From positions 276,437 to 340,436 of the forward strand of contig MU129998.1 in NCBI GenBank assembly GCA_015039465.1: a stretch of 64,000 nt of DNA, read 5' to 3'. Positions 46,446-58,110 of this stretch are shown one piece after another. This DNA comes from Phlegmacium glaucopus. Lineage: Eukaryota > Basidiomycota > Agaricomycetes > Agaricales > Cortinariaceae. The position numbers and the translations under genes are program-made. Position 1 is the first letter of the stretch; every line of letters begins with the position of its first letter. Below the pieces are notes generated by a model. The model saw nothing but the letters and a program-made list of their open reading frames with translations, was not told the DNA's origin and did no database searches.

Positions 46446-49277
46446 CTCAGGGACCCAAGATAATTATCAGCGACCGGTTCCACAATTTGAACAAATTCTC
46501 ATTGGCCCCTAGCTTACCGTCTATGTACTATAGTTTTACTATACTCTAGGGCTTTATGTCATGCAGATCAATTGACACACGCGTGCAACACGCATGCTTT
46601 GGGAGGAGCGGCACCGCCACACGTTTGACGGCCATCGACTCATCCCTGTTCAACGTTCAACATGTGGTCGATGGACCCTGTGGCAATGAACACGACTTTC
46701 AAACACCGTCTCGTGCATGCTTAGATTTACGAGAAGGATCAAGACCAAAACAAGACAGATTTCCGAAATTGACAGGGCGATATTTTTGGCCATTTTTAAT
46801 TTGGCCAGAATCCAAATCACGTGAAATTCCCATATAATGATATATAGCATATCTAATCTTATCTAACCAATCAAATCGGCATGCGGCCGCCCGTAACACG
46901 AGTGTGTTTCCTGAAACTGGTCCTTTACATGCTTCTGAGCAGCGGCTGAGAGACTGGCATGGTAGACGTCCCTCCAGTGAACCAAAAGTTCCATCCCAAA
47001 AGCATTCTTCATTTTCTGAGTCAGAAAGGTTGGAAAGGTTTGGGAAAGGTCGACCAGGACTTGATTTTCGACATTAGGAGCTAATATTGGTGTGAATTTG
47101 TGCCGTTTATCAGCTTGGGAATGAGTAACGCTCTCGAGAATGCCTCGTGTGCTCAACTTTTCAATATATCATGAAGATCATTTTTTTGGTCCTCTTGAGT
47201 CTTGACTCGTGCCCCGAAAGTGCCAAGAAATTTATTGAATTGAATGATTATTATCAAAAAATAACTTCACTCTACAACGCTGCCCTGCCTGGGTATACTT
47301 GCCTTTTCGACTGGATATTCAAATCACGAATCACGCAGGGTCATGAGCTGAACAGACATGCGTTTCATCACGCATGAACAGGCCCCTGTGAACATCCACC
47401 GAATGAGGATTGAAAATGCATCGTTTTGAAAAATAGCACCCTTATGGAAACCCGTTCTGGGAAACTCTGAAAGGGGAGACTCACAAGTTGAAACAACAAA
47501 CGAGAACAGCGTGTATTTTTGACTAACAGAGAACGGTTAATAAAAACGGAAGGGAAGAAGGAACAGGTACGGAACCAAATGCTTCCTTAAGTAGGAGTCG
47601 CATCAACAACTACCAAAATATTATGTATGGTAAGGTACCCTTACACATTCCATTAGAATAATGGAAATTCAAATCGGCCAAAATTTTTTGGGCCATTCCT
47701 CACAGTGAACCATTTTCCGGTCAGGTCGATCACAGTTCTCCATGAACTTTTCCTCACTGAACTATTGGCATAACGCTTCACAGGCCGTGAACATGTGGTC
47801 GAAAAGGTGCAGTGGTCAATGATTTTTCGCCTCGAGACATTTGACCACCGTCACAAAGTAGCGGTGAGTATTTTGTTGGAAATTGGAATGTTTCTAGCCT
47901 GTTGCTGGGAATGGAAGCGATATTTTTCTTTCACTTGGTCGGCATGGTTATGTAAAGTTACACTCCGAGTCTGAGATCTGGGACTCGAGCGCCTCTTATA
48001 TATTTTATTTGTTCCAAGTTCCAACGTAAGATATATCCAATTCTTGGGCTTTCTGAAACGGACCATATCTTAGGCTCAGACTAGTCATTGCACCCGAATT
48101 AAAACTATGTATTGTGTTTTATATGGGGAAATTTCTCGTGAATACCACCATAAAAAAGGCTGTAACACCTTCTCGAAAACGACCTGGAAATAGATGTACG
48201 TACTTGGAGACCACGGCTGGCTCCTACGGAAACTTTCGGTCAAGAGTGCTTAAGCGTTGGTTACGCCAGTCGGTACATCTTGCCTAGGATAAAATTTTAC
48301 TTGCAGCGACTCAGAAGTAAAAGACGATCTTTAATATTAAAGCAGCGCATCGGGAAATTTCATCGATATCCGACGTCCTGGGAAGTACTACTTGTATCGC
48401 CCAAGCCTAGGCCTTTCTAACGAACAAATGGAATAATGCACTTGACTTTTTTTGGCGGGGCTGTTATGTTGGTTTAAACCTTAAATAAGCGAGCAAGTTG
48501 AGTTTGAGTTTCGATGTTGGAGCGAAATTTGATATGATCCCATTATGATAGTATCGCTAGCAGGTAAGGTTCTTGTCATGATAATTATATGATATAAGTA
48601 TTCCGCAAGTTGACTCCCAGACAAAGAATTAGTGTCTGTCAATGCGGATACTAGTTTGTATGTAAATACTCTATGAGTATGATACCATGCGTTTTTACCG
48701 TTTACGCGTCGCCGATTGACACTGACGCGTGCTTCGGGTGGCTCTTCCGCAACTGAATAACCCGGCTAGTTGAAAATCAGCCGACAAAAGAGCAAGGGAC
48801 AAGTCAGGACCAAGTCTCAGACAAGTGCAAATTTCATTGAATGGCTCCCTCGCTTTGTCCCTTTCTATCTTCGTTTCTAGCGAAATTTCTCGAAGTCCAG
48901 ACGATGAATATTCCCGACCAGACTAAGCCATAACCTCTTCGTCCTTTTGGGGGGTTTACAAGAATGGAACTTCGAACGTGCATTCCAAGGCAAACAAGGG
49001 CCCTGAGCGACGGCCCATGGGTCGGCTGCGATCATCAGATTGAGCCAATAACTCGATCATCGATGATTCACCGACGACTGTTAGCGCCCAACTTGGAATG
49101 AGCCTGAATAAGCCTCCATATCTCCGTACCTGTTCGTACGTAATTTAAAGTTCAAATTTCGAACCCTGCACGGCCTTGATGATATAAGAAAGACCTCGAT
49201 CACCCCCTCTTACGGGACACTATGTTTAGTACTTCACTCCAGCCTCAAAAGCGTCTCCGCAATTTGTAGGACCCACA
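46446..49277. other. Long intergenic stretch, no supported gene
   Basis: 2.8 kb without a convincing reading frame, intron pattern or repeat family. Frames of up to 97 codons on the minus strand near 46863-47156 start without ATG and lack family signals. Confidence 0.4.
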
Positions 49278-50677
49278 ATGCTTCCTGACGAGGTCGTATC
49301 GAATTGGAGTGCCGTCAATGCACGGAACTACTCGTCGCGTACGTCCTTAACATCACCCTGAACTTATCATTGACCACAAATCGATCCGATATGTAGTCGC
49401 AGCTCTGGTATTTACGCTCGCAGACTATATCATGACGGTCAAGTCGGAGTATGTACACATCTGGATGTGGAGGTACGCACGATCTTTTGGATCCATGGTT
49501 GGTCAACGAGACTGATTTAGACATCTCGTCAAGGGCACCATTCTGGTCGCCAAAACTACTGTATTTTTTGACTAGGTACATTGCGGTTATCACACAGATG
49601 TGCGTAGGAACAATTTGGGTTTCTCCACGAATCTTCAACTGACGGCGTTATACTCCAGAGTGAATTACACCTTGGTACAGACGTACCTCAATCGAGGCCC
49701 CGTTCAACCACACCAATGCAGAACTTGGTTCATTTTCCTCGCCTCTTCTACCGCTCTTTTGGTCTCAGCTTTCGATTCGGTCTTACTGCTTCGAGGTACG
49801 TATATTTTGGCCCCATTTCCCCCCAAATCCCAACGGTCATTGATAATTATTACGCCGGATACACTACCTGCCAGTATACGCCCTATACAGAAAGAACTCC
49901 AAAATCTACATGCTAGTGGCGCCGCTTGTACTTCAACATGTCATGGCTTCGTTATTAGTTGGAAGAAATGCGTTCCGACATGACTCCTTCAATTCTCGAT
50001 GTGATATAATCGACGCACCCATCGATGTCGGCATTTTAGGGTGCTTGTTCATTTGGTTCCTTGTTAGGTCGACCCGACTAACACCTTTGATAGGGGACTT
50101 ACCGTCGCGGCTCACGTTCCACTATGGTTTGCAACAATATGGAAGCGCCGTGAAGCAAGTCATGCGGAGGCGGGCAGGCTTGTAGTCCATGAGGGGTCTT
50201 GGTCTTTTGGTCTTCTTACCAGTAAGTCACTTGTTTTGTTCATATTTTCCATTTCACTGATCTGTGACCTAGTTTACATCGCTGGGATGCTATCCTACTG
50301 TGTTGTAACCCGTTCTGGTAATCCATTTGCCATCTTTGTGTGAGCTACTGTCCCATTTCTGAAGTTGTAAACATTCTCAATCTCATCCCGCTCCTTCCGT
50401 GACACAAGCTGGCCAATGGTGGCCGTGTCGATGGCGGTAAGTCCTCTTCTCCAGTTATACATTCCAACCACATATGACGGAATTGTCGATTCAGTCCTGT
50501 AGAATGATCATCCACATGCGTGAACTAAAAACCGTTTGCTTGAGACAAGAAAACAGGCCTTGTAGCCCATCGATCGCATTCACCAGTTACATCAACACGT
50601 ATTTCACAATCGACGATATTCAGATGGATCAGCCAAGGGAAGAGGGTCAGGACGGACCAGTCAGCAGTTCGTCTTGA
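49278..50677 (+). CDS. DUF6533 seven-helix membrane protein
   Basis: Nine exons: 49278-49338, 49397-49472, 49534-49599, 49659-49795, 49875-50040, 50094-50221, 50273-50339, 50409-50436, 50495-50677. All joins keep frame and give 303 residues from ATG 49278. The first helix with ALVFTLADYIMTVKSEYVHIW is the DUF6533 signature. Then come PKLLYFLTRYIAVI, CRTWFIFLASSTALLVSAF, LRVYALYRKN, a KRREASHAEAG loop, LVVHEGSWSFGLL and the closing WPMVAVSMASCRMIIHMRE. The layout is that of a fungal plasma-membrane 7TM protein; a receptor-like role is only supposed for this family. A damaged 3' paralogue fragment follows at 51753. Confidence 0.85.
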
Positions 50678-51752
50678 AATTAGTTTTCTTTATTTCGCTT
50701 TATTTCATATTCTAATTCTGTTCATATCATCATTCCTTCTGCATAGTTATTATTCTAGCATTCCATCTATGTTCTTGAGGACACCCCACTTCCCAGCATA
50801 ACATCCAATATATTTACACATAATAAATATCTGTTTATGAATGCGCGCATGCTTTGACTTCTATTCACAGGCGGAGATGAAAAGACAGGGACGCCTCGGA
50901 ACAAACGAGAATTTTCTTGGCAAGAGGGGTGCTAAGGTGGATAAACTTTGCATCTTTCCTGATGGATTTCAATCCGGAACGTTGTGGTCTCGACAGAAAG
51001 ACTGTTCTGAACCAGTTTTTCGGCTCTAGCCTGAGAAACGAGGATGTAATTAGATTTTGAAACATATTCAACTTGTCCTAAAGATTCACTGAAATACGCA
51101 AAGAGTAATAAGGTTAAGTAAATTCAATGCAACGGCTTTAGTAATAACCTACTTGAAGTGAGTCTCGAATTGACAGCGGGCACGCATACTTGCTGCGGCC
51201 GTCCGGCCATCACGGGAATCAACTCTATTCGGATCCTTGTCTTTCGTCAACCCCTTGGCTTCCAGTGAGAAGGGCAGCCTACCTGTGGATATACTTAGAG
51301 GTATAGGTTTCGCACCTCACACTCAATCCAAACCCTGCAAATGTTAACGCTGTAGTTCACTCAGTGAGATTTATAAAAAAATGCGAGTTTACTCAGCCTG
51401 AAGGTTATTGCAGGTTCAGGCTTGTTCTGGCAATGCTTCCGAACGAGTTCACATTCAACGTTCAACGTTTCGACCCCAAAGCTTTTGAAGTTCGAATTAC
51501 TCATCATGTGCGTTGTTTTTCCAACTTTGAAGACCTCCTTTTCACTGATGCACCTTACTTCTGTATGGAACAGTTGGGGCTTTGGTTTTTCTCATGTTGC
51601 AAATCGAGAAGATATCTGGGGTAAGGACAAGCCTCACATTATGCGTTATCTGCTGTCATTACCGACGAAAGACCTGCAGGAGCACGACAAACGCCAGTCG
51701 AGTACGTATACTTGATATCGTGTATCATTGGACGGGTGTGACTTATAAATCT
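50678..51752. other. Intergenic
   Basis: Between the DUF6533 gene and the fragment of its paralogue. Two frames (50841-51029 and 51364-51715) are open for 60-95 codons but match nothing I know and are not in a splice-consistent model. Confidence 0.35.
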
Positions 51753-52310
51753 TAGACAAAAACGATATAAATGTGCGTGCTGCTCACACTCCAATTCGTC
51801 GTGGGATCAATTGTGATGGAACGTCTCAAAGTCACCCGTATCTATATGTTCGACTCCCACCATGATGAGGCGACCTCGCCGATTGAGATTGGTGTTTTCG
51901 GTGCGTGTTTTACTATCCTTCTCATTTAGTTTCTATAACTTTTCTTCTCTCTCAGAGGTGGCACCGTACTACTGGCTCGAGCCGGATTGTGGTTAGCTAC
52001 TTTTGCAAAGCGAAATGTTGCAGGAGGCCGTTCGACAGTTGTTAAACTCGTGGTTCGCGAGGGCGCCTGGATAATTCTCGTTCTTGTCGGTCAGTGTGAC
52101 CTTTCTATTCTTGTATTCCATTTACCAATACTAGCATTCCAAGTATCGTTGCCGCGTCAACGGGACATAATATCGTATATGATCCAGCCAATCCTTTTGC
52201 CGTCTTCATGTGAGGACCCTTTTATGCGCTAAAAACAAATTTTGATATTGATTTTATACTAAAAAATAAATTGTTAGAACAGTTGGCCAACCGTACTCAT
52301 CTCCATTGAC
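51753..52310 (+). pseudogene. 3' fragment of a DUF6533 paralogue
   Basis: Aligns with the last four exons of the gene at 49278: GGTVLLARAGLWLATFAKRN (last outer helix region), KLVVREGAWIILVLV (against LVVHEGSWSFGLL), VYDPANPFAVFM (against VTRSGNPFAIFV) and WPTVLISID (against WPMVAVSMA). The N-terminal DUF6533 helix is absent upstream, so this is a partial duplicate. Confidence 0.65.
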
Positions 52311-53142
52311 TTGGACTTGCTTCTTCAGTCATCGAACTCATAGATCTGGAAACGTAACCTGATACCTGCTAGTCGTTCTCAAAGCCAACTTGTTCCTTCA
52401 CATCGAGCCTGCGTCCGTCATCTCAAAAAGGGAAAATAGAGCTTTGATTCCGAGTTTGAATTCATACACGCACTGGGTCGTTGGATAATTTCCTACACCA
52501 CCCCCACAAAATGGCGTCTTGGCGTCTGGTTCTGGAGCTGGTTCTGGAGCTGTTTCCGAAACTAGAGCTGGTCCTTCGAAGCAACATCATTCGTCTACTA
52601 ACACTTATGCTCATAATCATCCTCTCTTTATATCCAGTGACGAAGAGAATGAACCTCCTACTCCCTATTGGACCCCTTGGGGTTATGAGCGATGCAGTGG
52701 GGAGGATAAATTGTTTAGATGTGGGAATGGGTCGGAGATTTGTTACTTGTAGAGGGTGTAAGAAGTGGGTATGTATTATTTTTTCCTTGGTTGAGGTGAT
52801 GATCCTGATGTTCTCTTTGACGAATAAGATCATCTCCCGAAAACCTGTAAAGGTAGCGATGACCTTCCCTTCCTCGTGTCCTCTCTTATAACCTTTTCAT
52901 CCTTTAATCAGGAGTCGATGAAAATAAATGCCTCGACAGATATTTCCTCTTTTTAGATTTATTTTATTAATGTTATCTCTTTTTACCGCTGGCCCGGGCC
53001 TTAATGACCCTAATGAGCAATTCTAACAAAACGCAGAAGGATTTCAGTTCCCAGCAGCGGAACTTCCCATATTGGTGACAGTCAGTGTAACTTAAACGTG
53101 TACTCCACCCTATCGTTCACATCTACGAGGGCGTCTTTTGCA
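52311..53142. other. Intergenic; one small Ser/Gly-rich frame
   Basis: A 77-codon frame at 52519-52752 (ASGSGAGSGAVSE..., SSDEENEPPTPYW) might be a small exon but has no recognised family. Nothing else supported. Confidence 0.3.
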
Positions 53143-54352
53143 ATGTCCACTTGATCAAAACCCCAACTCACTGTTGAACAGATTCAAGAACTGCGAGCAA
53201 AGTTTACTCAATTCCGTATCCTCGTGGTCGGCCGAGCCAACGCGGGCAAGATAACAATCCTGCGAAGACTCTGCAACGCTACAGGAGAACCCATAATCTT
53301 CAGTCCGAATGGTAAAAAGGTGAAGTATATGGAGAAGGTTCATACTAGATATTGACTGACATCTATGCCCATGATCCCAGGTCAAATCATCGGCTCTTAA
53401 CCCAACGTCGGGGGTAAGCGGTTCCTGTACTAGTATTGGGTTACTCAATTAAAATCCTCACAACGCAGCGTGGAGAGCATGATATTAATAATCAAATGAT
53501 ATTTGAGAGCAATCCTGGTTTTATCTTTCATGATTCCCCTGGTTTTGAAGCTGGCAGTGCTCAAGAGTCGAAGTTGGTACAGGAATTTATTAAGGAGCGT
53601 TCAAGAGCAAAAAATGTGAAGGAGCAACTTCATGCAATCTGGTGTGTTAGTCCTTGCCTCTAGGGAACAACTTTCTTCACAGAGAAATAGGTACTGCATT
53701 CCAACAAGCGATGACTGGCCAATCACTGCAGCAGAGAGGAAGTTTTTCAATGAATGTGACAGGGCTTGGTATGTGTTGTCTTAGATATATCTTATTGCGA
53801 AAGATGACTGTGAAGTACCAGTGATTGTCTTGTGAACTAAGACTGACTCTCTTGATGTTGCTAAAATCAGGCAACTCATGAAGGAAGGAAATAGTAGGGC
53901 TGTGGCAATTCAACAAGCTCCCCAAAAAGCTTGGACTGATTTTGAACAGAGTATTCATCAACAGTTTGAAGAGTTTAAATATCCACCTAAGGCATATGTT
54001 ATCTTTTGAAGTAAGTGTTATACTTCTTAGTAATAATTTGGCTAATTATGTGATGTAGAAATGCATGAGCCTGGAGCAGATTGTAAAGATTTGATTGAAA
54101 AAACAACAACTGCACTCTCTAGTGAAGAATTACAACAGCTCTTTCTTTCAACACAGCAAAACAATGCTGAGTTTTGTGTTGCATATGGAATTAGAAGGTA
54201 GGGAACCATTACTGTTTAAATTTACCACATTAACATGATTTTTAGAAGTGTAAACAAGGCAGATTTCACTCTGTTGGAATATTTTAAGAAGAATAAAAGA
54301 GAGGGGGCAGATATTATGGCAATTGTACTGGGATATTTTCCACAAATTGTGG
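53143..54352 (+). pseudogene. AIG1/P-loop GTPase-like gene, degenerate, 5' of a microexon-like array
   Basis: Reads as a G-domain protein of the family common in Agaricomycetes. ATG 53143 is followed by MST and an in-frame TGA. Then come QFRILVVGRANAGK-I-TIL (P-loop, with Ile where the Mg-binding Ser/Thr should be), FIFHDSPGFEAGS (switch II/G3), WYCIPTSDDWPITAAE, VPVIVL-stop-TKTDSLD (G4 with a TGA just before it), PPKAYVIF, MHEPGADC and an all-helical C-terminal part. Intron signals are good throughout (e.g. 53320 and 53730 regions; AATAG acceptor restoring WYCIP). The last recognisable exon ends ...GYFPQIV at 54352 in phase 0, directly at a GTATGT donor whose next acceptor is unit 1 of the array. 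Three lesions suggest a pseudogene unless read-through or another splice form exists. Confidence 0.65.
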
Positions 54353-57300
54353 TATGTATTTGGTCACATCATGATAAACCATTGACAACTGATTGAGTTG
54401 TGCAGAGTGTTATCTTGAGCATTTAGTGCTCAAAAACTGGACTAACATGTATTTTGACAGTGTGTATGTAGGAAAGATTCATCATTATATTATCTGGCTG
54501 ATTACCATGCTTTTCTCTGACAGGTTGTAAGTGCAGGACCATCTTGGTCTGCCTTGACTCTAGCTTACTTTTTTAACAGTTAGTAAGTGCAAGACCATCT
54601 TGATATGCCTTGACTCTAGCTTACTTTGGACAGAATGTAAGTACAAAACTATCTTGATCAGCCTTGACTCTGGCCTACTCTTTGACAGATGGTAAGTGCA
54701 AGACCATCTTGATCTGCATTTACTCTAGCTTACTCTTTTGACAGGATGTAAGTGCAAGACCATCTTGGTCTGCCTTGGCTCTAGCTTACTATTTTGACAG
54801 TTGGTAAGTGCAAGATTATCTTGACCTTGCCTTGCATCTGGCTTACTCTTTGACAGGAGGTAAGGGCAAGACCATCTTGACCTGCCTTGACTCTAGCTTA
54901 CTCTTTTAACAGGAAGTAAGTGCAAGATCATCTTGACCTGCGTTGACTCTAGCTTACTCTTTTGACAGTTAGTAAGTGCAAAACCATCTTGATCTGCCCT
55001 GACTTTAGTTTACTCTTTTGACAGTTGGTAAGTACAAGACCATCTTGATCTGCCTTGACTCTAGTTTACTCTTTTGACAGTTGGTAAGTGCAAGATCATC
55101 TTGACTGCCTTGATGCTGGCTTACCCTTTTAACAGTGGGTAAGTGCAGGATCATCCTTGATCTACCTTGACTCTGGCTTACTCTTTGATAGAATGTAAGT
55201 GTAGGACCACCTTGATCTGCCTTGACTCTAGCTTATTCTTTTGACAGATGGTAAGAGCAAGATCATTTTGATCTGCCTTGACTTTAGCTTATTCTTTTGA
55301 AGTGGGTAAGTGTAGGATCATCTTGATCTGCCTTGACTCTGGCTCAGTCTTTTGATAGGATGTAAGTGCAGGACCATCTTGATCTGCCTTGACTCTAGTT
55401 CTTGACTCTAGTTTACTCCTTTTACAGATGGTAAGAGCAAGATCATTTTTATCTGCCTTGCCTTTAGCTTACTCTTTTGACAGTAGGTAAGGGCTGGATC
55501 ATCTTGATCTGACTTGACTCTGGTTTAGTCTTTTAATAGGATGTAAGTGCAAGACCACCTTGATCTGCTTGACTGTAGCTTACTCTTTAACAGACAGTAA
55601 GTGCAGCCTTGCTGCCTTGGCTCTAGCTTACTCTTTTGACAGTTAGTAAGTGCAAGACTATCTTGATCTGCCTTGACTGTAGCTCACTCTTTTGACAGGA
55701 TGTAAGTGCAAGACCACCTTGATTTACCTTGAATCTAGCTTACTTTTTTGACAGTTGGTAAGTGAAAGACCATCTTGATCTGCCTTGACTCTAGCTTACT
55801 CTTTTTACAGAGGGTAAGTGCAATACCATCTTTATCTGCCTTGACTCTAGCTTACTCTTTTGATAGATGGTAAGCACAAGATCATTGTGATCTGCCTTGA
55901 CTCTAGTTTACTCTTTTCACAGATGGTAAATACAAGACCATCTTGATCTGCATTGACTCTGGCTTAGTCTTTTAATAGGTAGTAAGTGCAGGACAATCTT
56001 GATCTGCCTCAATCTAGCTCATTCTTTTGATAGGAGGTAAGTGCAAGACTATCATGATCTGCCTAAACTCTAACTCACTTTTTTGACAGAATGTGAGTGC
56101 AAGATCATCTTGATCTGCCTTGACTGTACCTTACTACTTTGACAGTTGGTAAGCACAAGATAATCTTGATCTGTGGTGACTCTACCTTACTCATTTCACA
56201 GAGAGTAAGTGCCAGACCATCTTAATCTGCCTTGACTCTTGCTTACCTTTTGACAGGATGTAAGTGAAAGACATCTTAATCTGCCCTTGACTCTAGCCTT
56301 ACTCTTTGACAGTTGGTAAGTGCATGACTATCTTGATCTGCTTTGACTCTAGTTTACTCTTTTGACAGAAGGTAGGTGCAAGACAACCCTGATCTCTCTT
56401 GACTGTAGCTTACTCTTTTGACAGACTGTGAGTGCAGAACCATCTTGATTCTGCCTTGACTCTTACTCACTCTTTGATAGAGGGTAAGTACAAGACCATC
56501 TTAATCTGCCTTGAATCCAGCTTACTCTTTTGACAGGCAGTAAGTGTAGGACTACATTGATCTACTTTGGCTCTGGCTTACCTTTTTGATAGGATGTAAG
56601 TGCAAGGCCATCTTAATCTGCATTGACCCTAGCTTATTTGTTTGGCAGATAGTAAGTGAAACACTATCTTAATCTGCCTTGACTCTGGCTTATTCTTATG
56701 ACAGACAGTAAGTGCAGGACCATCTTAATCTGACTTGACTCTACCTTATTCCTTTGGCAGGCAGTAAGTGCAGAGCCACCTTGATCTGCCTTGACTCTAC
56801 CTTATTCTTTTAACAGAATGTAAGGGCAGGGCCATCTTAATCTTGCTTGACTCTAGCTTATTATTTTAACAGAGAGTGAGTGCATGACCAGCTTGATCTG
56901 CATTGACTCTAGCTTACTCTTTTCAAAGATGGTAAGAGCAAGTCTTTCTTAATCTGCCTTAACTCTGGCTTATTCTTTTGATAGAGAGTGAGTGCAAGAC
57001 ATTTTGATCTGCCTTTACTCTGGCTAACTCTTCCACAGGATGTAAGTGCAAGACTTTCTTTACCTGCCTTGAATATGGCTTACTCCTTGGACAGGAAGTG
57101 AGTTCAAGACCACCTTGATCTGCCTTGATGTAGCTTACTCCTTTGACAGCTGGTAAGTGCAAGACTATCTTGATCCTGCCTTGACTCTAGCTTACTCTGT
57201 TGACAGTTGGTAAGTGCATGACCATCTTAGTCTGCCTTGAGTCTAGATTTCTCTTTTGACAGAAAGTGAGTGCAAGACAATTTTGATCTGCTATGACTCA

Positions 57301-58110
57301 AGCTTACTCTTTTGACAGGGTGTAAGTGCAAGACCCCCTTGACATCATCTGCCTTGACACTAGCTTACTCTTTTGACAGGGTGTAAGTGCAATACCATCT
57401 TGATCTGCCTTGCTCTTGCTCATTCTTTTCACAGATGGTAAGTGCAAGGCCATCTTGTTCTGCCTTGGCTCTGCTTACTCTTTTGACAGGATGTAAGTGC
57501 AAGACCATTTTGATCTGCCTTCACCCTACCTTACTCTTTTGACAGACAGTGAGTACAAATACCATCTTGATCTATCTTGACTGTACCTTACTCTTTTAAT
57601 AGGAGGTAAGCACAAGGCCATTTTCATTTGCCTTGACTCTAGCTTAATCTTTTGGCAGGCAGTAAGTGCAAGACCATCTTAATCTGCCTTGACTCTAGCT
57701 TACTCTTTTCACAGTTGGTAAGTGCAAGACCATCCTGATCTGACTTTCTATAGCTTATTCCTTTAACAGTTGGTAAGTGCAAGGTGGTCTTGATCTGTTT
57801 TGACTCTAGCCTACTCTTTTCACAGTTGGTAAGTGCATGACAATCTTGATCTGCCTTGACTCTAGCTTATTCTTGTGGCAGATTGTAAGTGCAAGACCAT
57901 CTTCATCTACCTCAACTCTAGCTTACCTTTTTGACAGAGAGTAAGTGCAACACCATATCAATCTGCCTTGCATCTAGCTCATTTTTTCCACAGAGAGTAA
58001 GTACATGACCATCTTGATCAGCCTTGAGTCTAGCTTATTATTTTCACAGAGAGTAAGTGCAAGACTGTCTTGATCAACACTGAGTCTAGCTTACTCTTTT
58101 GATAGAGAGT
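54353..58110 (+). repeat. Tandem array of ~66 intron-like units separated by 3-nt microexon-like triplets
   Basis: Period 56 bp (for example triplets at 54745, 54801, 54857, 54913, 54969, 55025 and 55081). Consensus unit: GTAAGTGCAAGACCATCTTG, then ATCTGCCTTGACTCTAGC, then TTACTCTTTTGACAG, then three free bases. Each unit is a complete 53-nt intron: GTAAG donor, CTTAC/CTGAC-like branch site, pyrimidine tract, YAG acceptor. The distance AG to next GT is exactly 3 in all units I read, although spacing between units varies from 49 to 69 because introns carry indels. Acceptors are CAG, TAG or AAG, never GAG; donors are GTAAG, GTGAG, rarely GTATG/GTAGG/GTAAA. 56 is not a multiple of 3, so the unspliced array has no long frame. 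It follows a GTPase-like exon in sense orientation. Confidence 0.9.

Noticed and set aside
46863..47156. Minus-strand 97-codon frame
   Set aside because: No ATG start, no recognised motif, no neighbouring exon with matching splice sites.
54500..58110. CRISPR-like array (regular repeats with short variable parts)
   Set aside because: Variable parts are only 3 nt, repeats are imperfect, and the setting is eukaryotic with splice signals in each unit.
54500..58110. Tandem-repeat protein encoded by the array
   Set aside because: The 56-bp period is not a multiple of 3 and all six frames have frequent stops.
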